NCBI GenBank assembly: GCA_018806915.1
Contig: JAGKQI010000030.1
Location: forward strand, 218,501-282,500
Source: Phytophthora colocasiae
Taxonomy: Eukaryota; Oomycota; Peronosporomycetes; Peronosporales; Peronosporaceae
Direction of reading: 5' to 3'
DNA: 64,000 nucleotides
In this document: positions 40,087-48,189 of the stretch, in pieces
How the letters are laid out: each line of letters begins with the position of its first letter
Numbering within the stretch: the first letter of the stretch is position 1
The notes under the pieces: model-generated
Seen by the model: only the letters and a program-made list of their open reading frames with translations
The model's database searches: none
Told to the model about the DNA's origin: nothing
Translations under genes and position numbers: made by a program

Positions 40087-40546
40087 TGTAATGGGTCTAC
40101 CTAGACCTATTAGGTGGCGTACACGTGCGCTTACGTGTATGAGGAAGCGTGCAATTAGAATAGACTTAATTTAAGTATACTTATTTAAATAAGTATACTT
40201 AAATCAAATATAACTAAATTAAACTGCAAAATACCGTAAAATGAGAACTGTTATTGAATTTGGCATAAGCCAATTATGGACCTCCTAAAACTGTTTGTTA
40301 TCTATTTCTAAAGGGTCTGCCAACGTGTGGTTGGCAGAAACTCTGCTCAGTGATTGGTAGAAATCCGTTACTTTCTACCAATAATATGCACAAATGCACA
40401 CGAACCATCCAATAATGTGGTTCGCCCATGTATCCATTGGTGTGTACAGCACACCAAGGTCTGAGGCCCATTTCCAACCTCTAACAGTTAACCTAACTGT
40501 TAGAGTTACAAGTGGTACAACCACTTGTACGTGTAACCCCGTTACA
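40087..40546 (-). repeat. E2 5' LTR
   Basis: This is a 460 bp repeat of 32121-32580. Its inner edge is followed (minus strand) by a two-base spacer and the primer-binding site TGGTAGCACTTTGTAG at 40084-40069. Confidence 0.95.
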
Positions 40547-40653
40547 TCCTGGCGGTTCCAGCGAACGCCCTTAGTCCTGACAGAGGTGGGAACATGACTC
40601 ACCAAAGCTCTGTCAGAGACTGCAGGCCGGCTAGCCCCAATGGCTTTGCCGCG

Positions 40654-41113
40654 TCAATCGATCCAGGGCTCGTGCTTCTCAAGCCACGGCATCCCTAGGA
40701 TCAAGTCGTACTTGTCCATCTCGAGGACAATGAACGACTCCACGCTGTCGAAGTCCTCAAACTTTATAGCCAGGTCCACCTGGACCTTTGGTACTTCCAC
40801 CACCGTACCATCGGCTAGTCGTACGGCGACTAGCCCACTTCCCTCGCTCTCACGTAGAGCGTCCTCAAACTTGCCGCGGTTACTCGCGACAGTTTGTCGG
40901 CGAGCAAAGTTCTTGCTCGCCCCAGAGTCTATCAAGACTCTAAAGGGGTTGTTAAACCCCCGTACACTCGCGTGTACCACCACCAGCCCACCGCTGCCCT
41001 TCTCCGCTTTGAGAGTCCCAAGACTCTCTGGGGCTAAGTCTCCACTGCGTGTGCCTCCCGCACCACCCGCATGGGGACTTAGTGTTTCCCCAGTAGGGCG
41101 CCCCGCCCCTACT
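40654..41113 (-). pseudogene. E1 protease region, split from RT by E2
   Basis: The frame runs from GPVGAGRPTGETLSPH, one base out of the gag frame, through FRVLIDSGASKNFARRQ (protease active site) to LGMPWLEKHEPWID and a TGA at 40656-40654 where a Trp codon is expected. Beyond the stop the same frame stays open to the E2 insertion at 40551. The protease is therefore cut by a nonsense codon near its end and then by E2. Confidence 0.85.
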
Positions 41114-42113
41114 GGTCCCCGGAGTTCCCCTGACTCTTGGGCGCCGGCTTCTTCCAGCGGCCCTTAGAGCCCTGGGGCTTGGAAGACCTCTTCCATTGTC
41201 CCCCAGAGGGGCAGACACGTGCGAAGTGTCCGAAACGCCCGCACTCGAAACATCGGATGCGTTTCTGCTCGGCGAGCCCCAAGTCCATAGGGGCTGGTCC
41301 CGAGCCTGCTCCATTCCCAGGAGCACTGGCCGACGCCGTCGTCGGCCCGCTGTGGCCTTGCCACGCGGAGGCAGGAGTCTGAGCCTGTGTATGGCTGTAC
41401 TCCTCCTGGAGCGCGACTTGAATCGCCTCCTCCATCGTGTTGGCCTGCACGCGGAACAGTTGCGTGCGGGCCGGGCATACTCTTAAGCCGTCCATGAACA
41501 CAGTTACTTGGATGTGTTCAGGTAGGGGGTTCCCTACCAGAAATGCCGCGAGAACGCGCATCTCTTGGATGTACTCGTGCAGGTCACGTTTCCCTTGCTT
41601 GCAGGCTAGGAAGCATGACCGCTGGCGATACTCATAGTTCGCCGGGAGGAATGCGGCCCGAAGCTGTTCGCACAGCTGGGCCCAGGATGTAAAACATCCA
41701 GGCGACGTCGCTTCGCGCGTGTACGCCCATGTCTTCGCTCGACCCCCGAGGTTAGACAGCGCGAAAGCGACCCGAAGTCGCTCCACCGAGATGAGAGCCG
41801 CCTCCATGGCGAGCTCAACTTCTCGGATCCAGAAGTGAAGGTTTTCACCTTCTTTCCCTTCATAGGGAAGAACCTTGAGTCTTAAAGGCTTGGGTTGAAC
41901 CGACCTCGGTTCAACCACAGGAGCCTCAAAGGTTCCTCGAACGTGCTCAATGAGCCCACGTTCGTACATGTCGAACGCCGCCACGCGTTCGACCTGCTCG
42001 GCCGGCGTCGCCGCCGCCAAGCTTCGGAAGGCATCCATCCCAAAGATGCCCGCCATCTTCCGGACCGACTCAAACTGAGAGTCGGTCAAGTGAGGAAACT
42101 CACTTCGATCCAT
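41109..42113 (-). CDS. E1 Gag
   Basis: ATG 42113 starts MDRSEFPHLTDSQFESVRKM. The Gag domain spans about residues 90-250 (FALSNLGGRAKTWAYTREAT, LHEYIQEMRVLAAFLVGNPL, FMDGLRVCPARTQLFRVQ), then a Pro/Ala linker and a CCHC knuckle (CFECGRFGHFARVC, about 300). It stops at 41109 with the pol frame beginning in the -1 phase. The homologous region of E2 has no shift, so this is either programmed frameshifting or a one-base indel. Confidence 0.9.
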   Translation of the reverse strand: MDRSEFPHLTDSQFESVRKMAGIFGMDAFRSLAAATPAEQVERVAAFDMYERGLIEHVRGTFEAPVVEPRSVQPKPLRLKVLPYEGKEGENLHFWIREVELAMEAALISVERLRVAFALSNLGGRAKTWAYTREATSPGCFTSWAQLCEQLRAAFLPANYEYRQRSCFLACKQGKRDLHEYIQEMRVLAAFLVGNPLPEHIQVTVFMDGLRVCPARTQLFRVQANTMEEAIQVALQEEYSHTQAQTPASAWQGHSGPTTASASAPGNGAGSGPAPMDLGLAEQKRIRCFECGRFGHFARVCPSGGQWKRSSKPQGSKGRWKKPAPKSQGNSGDQ

Positions 42114-42180
42114 GGTGGCCAACTACTTCTGGCCACAGAGGATTCAGGTAATCAATCTACCCGCGTAGGCGTAGGATTGA

Positions 42181-42195
42181 CTACAAGTGCTACCA
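42181..42195 (-). promoter_or_regulatory. E1 primer-binding site
   Basis: On the minus strand, two bases after the 5' LTR, TGGTAGCACTTGTAG begins with the TGG complement of a tRNA CCA end. E2 (40084-40069) and E3 (45738-45749) have nearly the same site with the same two-base spacer, so all three probably prime from the same tRNA. Confidence 0.7.
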
Positions 42196-42197
42196 AG

Positions 42198-42513
42198 TGT
42201 GACGGGGGTCACACAGCACTTCACACAGAGGAAGGCTTGGAGTATACAAACTCCTAGTGAACGGCAGTTCACTCGGTCCCCAAAGACTTGGGGAGACTAA
42301 CTAAAGATTAGGTAGATTTAAGACTGAATATATTATAGATACTTGTTAGCTTGGCCTGCAATACAAACTAAAAGATATCTATAGTGTAACCTATATAGAA
42401 GGTGATAGGTGGCTGCGGAGCCACCTGCCACGTGTCACCATGATGTGTGACACACCAAATGTATCCACTTCGGAAGAGTGACTAAAGTCACTCTTCAATG
42501 TAACCCCGTTACA
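42198..42513 (-). repeat. E1 5' LTR
   Basis: This is a 316 bp repeat of 25896-26211. Confidence 0.95.
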
Positions 42514-42726
42514 CCAACCCTGCTTTCAGAAATGAATCTCCTTCGTCTTCGAATGGACATCAAGCTCGAGGCTTCTGCTAATCAAGTTAAGGATTCTAAA
42601 CAGAGTGGAGAGGATTGAGCCCCGTAAAACGACGAAATAATTTTTGTTTTTTATCAATCAATTAATCTTATATTTTATCCAATCAATATAGAATAGTCTA
42701 GATGAATGTCTCGCTTTTAAAAAAAG
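42514..42726. other. AT-rich spacer upstream of the RAP1-like gene
   Basis: The first 115 bases read on the plus strand as a possible C-terminal coding remnant (EMNLLRLRMDIKLEASANQV, then a stop at 42618). The rest is AT-rich and probably promoter for the gene starting at 42727. E1 truncates whatever lay to the left. Confidence 0.35.
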
Positions 42727-43239
42727 ATGGACGACTACGAGGCCCTCTTTACTGCTGCGCTGCCCGCTACAGCCAAACGGCAGCCATACACTTTAATCGA
42801 CGATGCGAGAATGTTGTTCTTTGCTCAAGATAAAACAAAAGAGAACGGAGAAGTACCCCGTACACAATAGTGGTAGTCAAAGTTGGATACAATAGCTCTT
42901 TCCAAGAGTTGAGCTCACAGACTATCTGCCAATCAACGCTCACGTACTTTGACTACCTTTGCAAGTTCTTGGAGCCTTGGACTCACGACTGTTCATCAAG
43001 ATCCAAAGGTGCCCACGCTAAGCAGGAAGAAGGTGCTCTTGTCAGGACTGCTCCTCGCATGGGGGAATCACCTCCGTCTCAGTGCGGACAGCGAGGCGTC
43101 GAGTGATGACGAGTCAAGTGACGAAGACATAGACATAAGCTACTCGTCGCTGTATCTGGTGCTGGATTCTCGATGCTACGTCACGCGCTGACGGCGCGTA
43201 GAGCGCCCACCTTCGCGAATACACTACTATCTTAGTCGG

Positions 43240-43770
43240 ATGCCCGACGACGATTTTAGGCTCCACTTCCGCATGCCCAGGCTTTATTTTCATGCTGTGT
43301 GCCGGGCGGTTGCTAATTCTCCGGAGCTCCAGAGTGTGGATGGTAAGCTACAAAAAGCAAGCGTTGAGGTCCATGTGATGGCTCTTCTTAAGATACTCGG
43401 ATCGCTGGACGGTCAAGGTCGCTCTGCTGACTTTCTCTCTGTCGGAGGGCACACTCCAGAGGCGTTGCTAGCTAAACGTGTCGTGGGGGCATTGATGCGA
43501 TTAAAATCGGATGTAATCTGTTGGCCTGGATTGCGAGAGCGTCGTGAGATCGTAGAGAGGATTAAGCAGGTGTCTGAGCTGCCGAATTGTATCGGCCTCA
43601 TTGACGGCACTTTGTTTCCTTTATCCCAGCAGCCTGAGGACCATGGTGAAGATTTCTTCTCGCAAAAGAGTTCCTACGCTATCAACGCACTAATTGTCTC
43701 TTGCAATCCAAGAGATCTCTTGGAAGAAAAAAGCTCGGGTGAGATCTCTTGGATTGCAAGAGATTTTTGA
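43240..43770 (+). pseudogene. PIF/Harbinger-like transposase, N-terminal half
   Basis: The frame includes LHFRMPRLYFHAVCRAV and KRVVGALMRLKSDVICWPGL. It also includes the first catalytic Asp in CIGLIDGTLFPLSQQPED, then YAINALIVSCN. The rest of the DDE domain is absent. The last 25 residues are coded by a foldback sequence. Upstream frames from 42949 (LLLAWGNHLRLSADSEASSD) probably belong to the same protein. Confidence 0.7.
43698..43762. repeat. Perfect 22 bp inverted repeat (foldback)
   Basis: Arms at 43698-43719 and 43741-43762 are exact reverse complements with a 21 nt loop. The left arm contains CTCTTGCAATCCAAGAG. It sits where the transposase coding sequence breaks off, so it may mark the deletion junction or a small foldback insertion. 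Confidence 0.8.
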
Positions 43771-44194
43771 CTAATGAGAGGACATAGGGTGCCTTTTCAG
43801 CTCTTGGAAAGAGCTCTTGTATCCAACTTTGACTACCACTAATGGAGAAGCGCTGGAAAACGTGGCGTTACTCGGCGTCCACCAGGCAGTATGGATACCC
43901 ATTACAGGAAAAAATTAAAGCATCTAACAGTACGTGAGAAGGAAAACGTGTTGGTGGAAGCAGCAGTAAGTGTTTGTATTGTTGTTGTGCACATGTATTC
44001 TTGTATCTTCTTGACAGAGGTTTTAATTCTCTTCAGGCAATGATCCGCCAGAACACGTGCTTACACGACGTAGAAGTATTACCCAACGCCAGTATTACCC
44101 TGGAAATACATGGTAACGACTTTATTTTGAAACTCTATTGGTTTACAGGGAGCTCAAGCGATTTACGAGGAGGAGAGATCAGTACGGTATTGCA

Positions 44195-44505
44195 CATAAT
44201 TTAACATGGCATCTGTATCTAACTCGACTTGTGAAGGATCAAGTTGTTGCTACTGGCCCGACAGATCAAGTAAATGCCTCAGTTGGAAGGGATGTAGACA
44301 GTTACATGGAGAATGACACGGTACGTTTCATGATATTTGCAACGGCATCGTTACTTGTTCATAATTTAACATGGCATCTGTATCTAACTCGACTTGTGAA
44401 GGATCAAGTTGTTGCTACTGGCCCGACAGATCAAGTAAATGCCTCAGTTGGAAGGGATGAAGACAGTTACATGGAGAATGACACGGTACGTTTCATGATA
44501 TTTGC
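44195..44505 (+). repeat. 165 bp tandem duplication inside the RAP1-like gene
   Basis: 146 bases at 44195-44340 recur at 44360-44505 with one visible substitution (GATGTAGAC against GATGAAGAC). The 19 bases between are unique. The 165 bp period is 55 codons, so the frame is kept (HNLTWHLYLTRLVKDQVVAT is encoded twice), and the 5' splice site ACG|GTACGT is duplicated too. Confidence 0.9.
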
Positions 44506-44852
44506 TAGCATTTTGATGAAGCGCTAACGATGTGTCTAATAATCAATAGGATCAAACGGAAGACAACTTGTCTCGAGTGTGTCTAGCAACCGACCATGAT
44601 GCGCTAGCTACTGCACACGCGTTGTATTATTACAACGGGTGTGTTGATAAGGCCATTGCGTTTTTAAGAGGTGGCCTACCAAATGGTATGTGGTGTGAGG
44701 AGGACGATGCAATCGTATCAAGCGCTTTTAACACGGGCACAGCTACCATGGAGGCCATTGCATCTGCTCGGCAGCAAGGGAATTTTAGTGAAATGCTTGG
44801 CACCCACGACAATGATTCGATTTTTGAGAGAATTAACTTCTTAAACAATTGA

Positions 44853-45244
44853 TTCATCTTGACTAGCAATTGCTAATTAATTGCCTTACAATGTATAAAA
44901 TCCTCGAATCGTGCACCTGAGGAACTGCATGTATTTGAAGCAGAGTCTAGACTGGGAATTTTGCGCCCAGAAGAATCCATCTCATCAAATGGTCGGGGTC
45001 ACGTTTTGGGGTTTTACCTGGTGTAATTCGCACGTTGAGTTTAATGTAGACGTGCTGGCCGTATGAAGGAAGCCTACACAACTGGTCCCAGATCAGAATG
45101 ACATTGTGAGCCCGCTTCTCCTGTTAGATTGCTCCCGAGATTTATCTGCTCTTGTGATCGGACGTTTAAAAGCCTCACGATAGGCTTCTTCGGCCTGAGT
45201 CGATCCACAGCTGCATCTATCACTCGATTCTTTCTCTTCTGCTT
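44853..45244. other. Intergenic, nothing recognised
   Basis: The stretch lies between the stop of the RAP1-like gene and a gypsy LTR. No ORF or repeat is supported. Confidence 0.5.
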
Positions 45245-45735
45245 TGTAACGACGCACCAGCGTCATGCTGGTACGTCGGCTTGGCCAATGCGCGGCCAAG
45301 TAGCCACGTGCCTGGCTGGGAGCAAACATGTTTGCTCCCGAGGTTGTAGTTCATCTTCAACTACAACGATCATCACTCTTTTTATATTGTGTTTATTATA
45401 CTTAACGGTTCGGCTCACCGGTCCGGTTCACCTGAACCGCTAATGGTGCCAAACCTATCCATACTCAAGATTCGCTACAAGGACGATAAGGAATCTTCAA
45501 TACTTAGTTTAAGAACTGGACTAGCTAGTCAAGAGAGTAGTGAACCAGGATTCTTAGACCTCTAACCAATTCAATCTCACTTTCCATTTTACCTTCTTCG
45601 GAGTAAGTTACTACTACTCCTCAAGCATCGCCTCGGGTTTCAACCCTCGCCTCCCTCAAGACCTTCGCGCCACAGCTCCGGCTGTTCTTCCTCTGCGCTC
45701 TCACTAGTCGTAACTTTCGCTAGTCGATCGTTACA
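45245..45735 (+). repeat. E3 5' LTR (single copy in the window)
   Basis: The ends TGTAAC and GTTACA match the LTR termini of E1 and E2, and the primer-binding site follows after two bases. The right end is therefore firm; the left end rests on the TGTAAC motif alone. Confidence 0.75.
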
Positions 45736-45955
45736 TCTGGTAGCACTTGTTTTCGTCCGGGAGGGGCCTTCTCTACGCACGACACCTGGAAAGACGCTCG
45801 TTGAGCGTGTGTCGTCTCTACACAGTCGTCTCTACCCCGGCTGTTCTGTCGCTGTTCGCCGTCATCGCTGATTGCGTGAGCCTGAGTCTAGCGTCTGGTC
45901 TATTAATTTAGCGCCGGATCTGCTCAGTGCCTGCACCCCTCGTCGCTGTCCGTGT

Positions 45956-46285
45956 ATGCCCAAGCGAAAGGAGCGTGAATACCCGTTCCGCCACTCCATT
46001 TCGGAGCTTTTCGACAAATCCGAGCATCAGCAGTCTGCCGCATCTCTCCGCAGTAACTTCGGCTTTGGAATCGACCGACTTTTCCGCTTTGTCAAGGCGC
46101 TCAGAAATCTGATTCCTGACGCTTCTGACCACCGTGCACGGAACGTACTGCACCGTCTTTCGGAACGTTTGGTCGACCCACTTCTGAGTGTGACAGACCT
46201 TCTTGGCATCTACTTAGATCGCAAGATCCTGCGCTACGTCACTGATCGCACAGAACGTGCTCAGAAACGTCGCCGCCTGGAATAA
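45956..46285 (+). CDS. E3 small ORF 1, unknown
   Basis: Starting at ATG 45956 (MPKRKEREYPFRHSISELFD), this 109-residue basic, helical protein ends in AQKRRRLE. No known domain is recognised. It lies between the primer-binding site and gag, and a similar-sized ORF follows after four bases. Confidence 0.5.
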   Translation: MPKRKEREYPFRHSISELFDKSEHQQSAASLRSNFGFGIDRLFRFVKALRNLIPDASDHRARNVLHRLSERLVDPLLSVTDLLGIYLDRKILRYVTDRTERAQKRRRLE

Positions 46286-46289
46286 TTGC

Positions 46290-46580
46290 ATGGTCAAACG
46301 ATCTTTTGACTTCGCCTTTCTCGACGACGAAGACGCGCACATCCTCGCGGAAGATCAAGTCAACAACCTTTGCCGCATCTTCCGTGCAAATCTACGCGAA
46401 TTGGAGAACGCTCAAGTCAACTTTTTCGACCCCGTTCTGAGCGCTCTCAGAGAATCAAGTTTAAGACACCAGCTGGACACTATCGATCACGCTCTTAGTG
46501 AGCTGTTGACTGCTGTCAAGCAAGAAGTCTTGAGACTTAAGGAGACCGAAATTTCGACTAAAAAACGCCGATTTGAATAA
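46290..46580 (+). CDS. E3 small ORF 2, unknown
   Basis: This 96-residue ORF (MVKRSFDFAFLDDEDAHILA) ends STKKRRFE, echoing the KRRRLE end of ORF 1. Both are amphipathic-helical with a basic C-terminus and may be diverged duplicates. No function is assigned. Confidence 0.5.
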   Translation: MVKRSFDFAFLDDEDAHILAEDQVNNLCRIFRANLRELENAQVNFFDPVLSALRESSLRHQLDTIDHALSELLTAVKQEVLRLKETEISTKKRRFE

Positions 46581-46602
46581 CTGAACCTTTTCTTTAACAC
46601 TT

Positions 46603-47637
46603 ATGACTTCTTTAAATCCTCAAGGGTAGTCCTCTGAGACCATCACTCAGAAACTTATGGAAATGGTCGATAAGCAACAACAGCTGCTTGAAGCCATGTC
46701 CAAACGTGAAGTCAAAGTGGAAGGAATTCGCTTACCACAATTCTATGGCAAGATGGGTGAATCCGTGGATTTGTACTTCGAACAACTTGCTCAGTACTTT
46801 GAAGCGAAGAATATTGATTGGAAGAATGATGACCAAAGTTCCCGAATTTTGGCAATTACAACTGCGAACTTTAAAGGAAACGCTGCCGCTTGGTACAAGC
46901 TGAACAAGCGTGATATCAAGGACATGCAAGACCTTATCGCCAAACTGACTGATGAATTTGTGCCTCCGGATTTGCAAGAGCGCCTGCGTGATCAACTGTA
47001 CGCGCTCAAGCAGAAGAATTGTCCCAACCTGGAGGAATATATATCTCGTTTCCGTGAAGCAATCATGCAAGTCACAGAGATGAGTGAGTTGGACAAGATC
47101 ACATACTTTACGCGTGGACTTGTTAGTCCAACACGTGAAGAAGTTCAATACCGCCGCTGTACTACCGTGTCACAGGCAATGAAAATTGCATTGGAATATG
47201 ATCGATCACATCACATACGTGGGAAGAACTATCGTCCCCCGTTACCGTCTCACGATCGATCCCATTCCTCTTCCAACGGTAACCAGCATCAACAACAGTC
47301 TACACCCACACGAGGACAAGACAATGAACCAGAACCAATGGAAATCGATTCTGGAAGTACTCGAAGTCGCCGTCAATCCTCTTCTAGCAAGAGATGTCGC
47401 TATTGCAAGAAGACTGGCCATGTCATTGAGCAATGTTATAAGCTAAAGAACAAAGAGAAACATGCTCGTCGCAATCGCCACGAGCAGTCTTCTGCTAACT
47501 TCAGCGCCGGTTCGACTGCTGCTTTTTGCTCACTCTGGAAAGCAATACGAGTTTCTTGGATCCCTAGGTCGTCGATCTTATACGTTGACAGATCCCTAGG
47601 AAGGGTCTCATGCTGCTTGCAATGGATTGCGCATTAA
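46603..47637 (+). pseudogene. E3 Gag with early in-frame stop
   Basis: An ATG at 46603 (MTSLNPQG) meets a TAG at 46627-46629 and then stays open from 46630, with later ATGs at 46657 and 46663. The Gag domain (IRLPQFYGKMGESVDLYFEQ, AAAWYKLNKRDIKDM, LEEYISRFREAIMQVTEM) is followed by a CCHC knuckle (CRYCKKTGHVIEQC, about 47393-47434). The last 30 residues are unrelated read-through. Whether the TAG is a mutation or the real start is the downstream ATG cannot be told here. Confidence 0.8.
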
Positions 47638-48189
47638 ACGTATCTAAGCGGAGATGTCCGGAGTTCTTCGTGCGTGGCTGCGTGCGTCGTGGCGGCTTGG
47701 CTGGCGGCTGGGTGTGAGAGAGGTTAGAGAGAGGTGTGTTGTGGGATAGACCCGTCAAAGCCTGGCGGATGCCGTGAAGCACCCGTCGGAAGGCTTGGGC
47801 TAGCATCATGCTGGCTCAAGTTTCCCGGGAGGGCGTCACCCCAACCCGACAAGGAGAGGATCGGAAAATTCTGGCAAAAATCCACAATATCATGCATCAA
47901 TTGAAAATAGCGTGCTGTATTAAAATACAGACTTCCCCGGCAAAGGGAGAATGGTGGGACCAATAAAAAATCCAACTCAACAAGTTGGAACAGAATTCGC
48001 ATTCGGCCACATTTACTAAATTACGTTAGGTTCTAGTAGGACATAAATCGACGCACAGACATTTGGTCTTGAAATGATACCTCCAACCTAACTTAGCTCA
48101 GTACACCATGAAAACAGCTGATGCAAATCACATGCTAGGCCCCAGAGCTTCCTGGCCATCGTTGGAGCGTTCACTACCGTATTTGTCAG
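47638..48189. other. Unassigned stretch between E3 and a pogo-like transposase
   Basis: A GC-rich part (47640-47870) with alternating GT-rich runs is followed by AT-rich sequence. Minus-strand ORFs show no domain I recognise. It may be LTR or untranslated sequence of another element. Confidence 0.4.

Larger units (their letters stand above)
32121..40546 (-). mobile_element. E2: Ty3/gypsy retrotransposon nested in E1 pol
   Basis: The 460 bp LTRs are 32121-32580 (3') and 40087-40546 (5'), identical as far as I can see, starting TGTAAT and ending TTACA on the plus strand. The flanking pentamers TTCTG (32116-32120) and TCCTG (40547-40551) look like a 5 bp target-site duplication with one change. 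Minus-strand order is gag-protease (40037-37986), RT-RNase H (37645-35468) and integrase-chromodomain (35646 to about 33690). The polypurine tract GGGGGGATGG precedes the 3' LTR. Antisense ORFs fill 32682-34220. It shares its primer-binding site, protein layout and inverted-repeat structure with E1. Confidence 0.95.
25896..42513 (-). mobile_element. E1: Ty3/gypsy retrotransposon, minus orientation, interrupted by E2
   Basis: The 316 bp LTRs are 25896-26211 (3') and 42198-42513 (5'), with one visible difference (T at 26205, C at 42507). Without E2 the element is about 8.2 kb. On the minus strand the order is LTR, primer-binding site, gag, protease, RT, RNase H, integrase, chromodomain, polypurine tract (GTGGGGGAGGA before 26211), LTR. 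Protease-integrase order marks Ty3/gypsy, and the final chromodomain marks it as chromovirus-like. The flanks (CAAGC at 25891-25895, CCAAC at 42514-42518) do not match, so no target-site duplication is visible. Plus-strand ORFs antisense to the 3' part occupy 26394-28677. Short inverted repeats fill the whole element. Confidence 0.93.
42870..43839 (+). mobile_element. 970 bp TIR DNA transposon carrying a PIF/Harbinger-like transposase piece
   Basis: Terminal inverted repeats of 39 bp (42870-42908 and 43801-43839, starting GTGGTAGTCAAAGTTGG) match at all but one position. A TA dinucleotide flanks both ends (42868-42869, 43840-43841). The TA duplication would fit a Tc1/mariner-like mechanism, whereas PIF/Harbinger elements usually duplicate TWA. 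The mismatch suggests that the transposase fragment inside may be a passenger or that the ends have changed. Confidence 0.75.
42727..44852 (+). pseudogene. RAP1/TERF2IP-like telomere protein gene, interrupted by a DNA transposon
   Basis: ATG 42727 opens a Myb-like segment (KRQPYTLIDDARMLFFAQ) that resumes after the insertion as WRSAGKRGVTRRPPGSMDTH and YRKKLKHL, matching the layout of the RAP1 Myb domain. Introns at about 43966-44036, 44111-44149 and 44486-44549 (GTACGT...AATAG) are plausible, although one exon junction is out of phase. After an exon ending SYMENDT, the last exon (44550-44852) reads DALATAHALYYYNGCVDKAI, AFLRGGLPNGMWCEEDDAIV and ends with IFERINFLNN. It resembles the RAP1 C-terminal (RCT) domain, where a helical repeat is followed by a W-x-x-x-D-D motif. 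No BRCT domain is visible. The assignment rests on remembered family features only. The gene is split by a 970 bp TIR element and carries a duplicated exon segment. Confidence 0.4.
45245..47637 (+). mobile_element. E3: 5' part of a Ty3/gypsy element
   Basis: A 491 bp LTR (45245-45735, TGTAACGACG...CGTTACA) is followed by the primer-binding site TGGTAGCACTTG (45738-45749), two small ORFs and gag. Similarity to retrotransposon proteins ends near 47560-47637, so protease, RT and integrase are missing, as is the 3' LTR. The first 200 bases of the LTR contain strong stem-loops (for example GGGAGCAAAC/GTTTGCTCCC and GTTGTAGTT/AACTACAAC) like those of E1 and E2; the internal part does not. Confidence 0.85.

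Noticed and set aside
42840..43200. Short ORFs 42870-43191 as separate genes
   Set aside because: They start in the TIR and are better read as the broken N-terminus of the Harbinger-like transposase.
45093..45443. Short ORFs across the E3 LTR start
   Set aside because: They are random frames across stem-loop-rich LTR sequence, with no homology and no start context.
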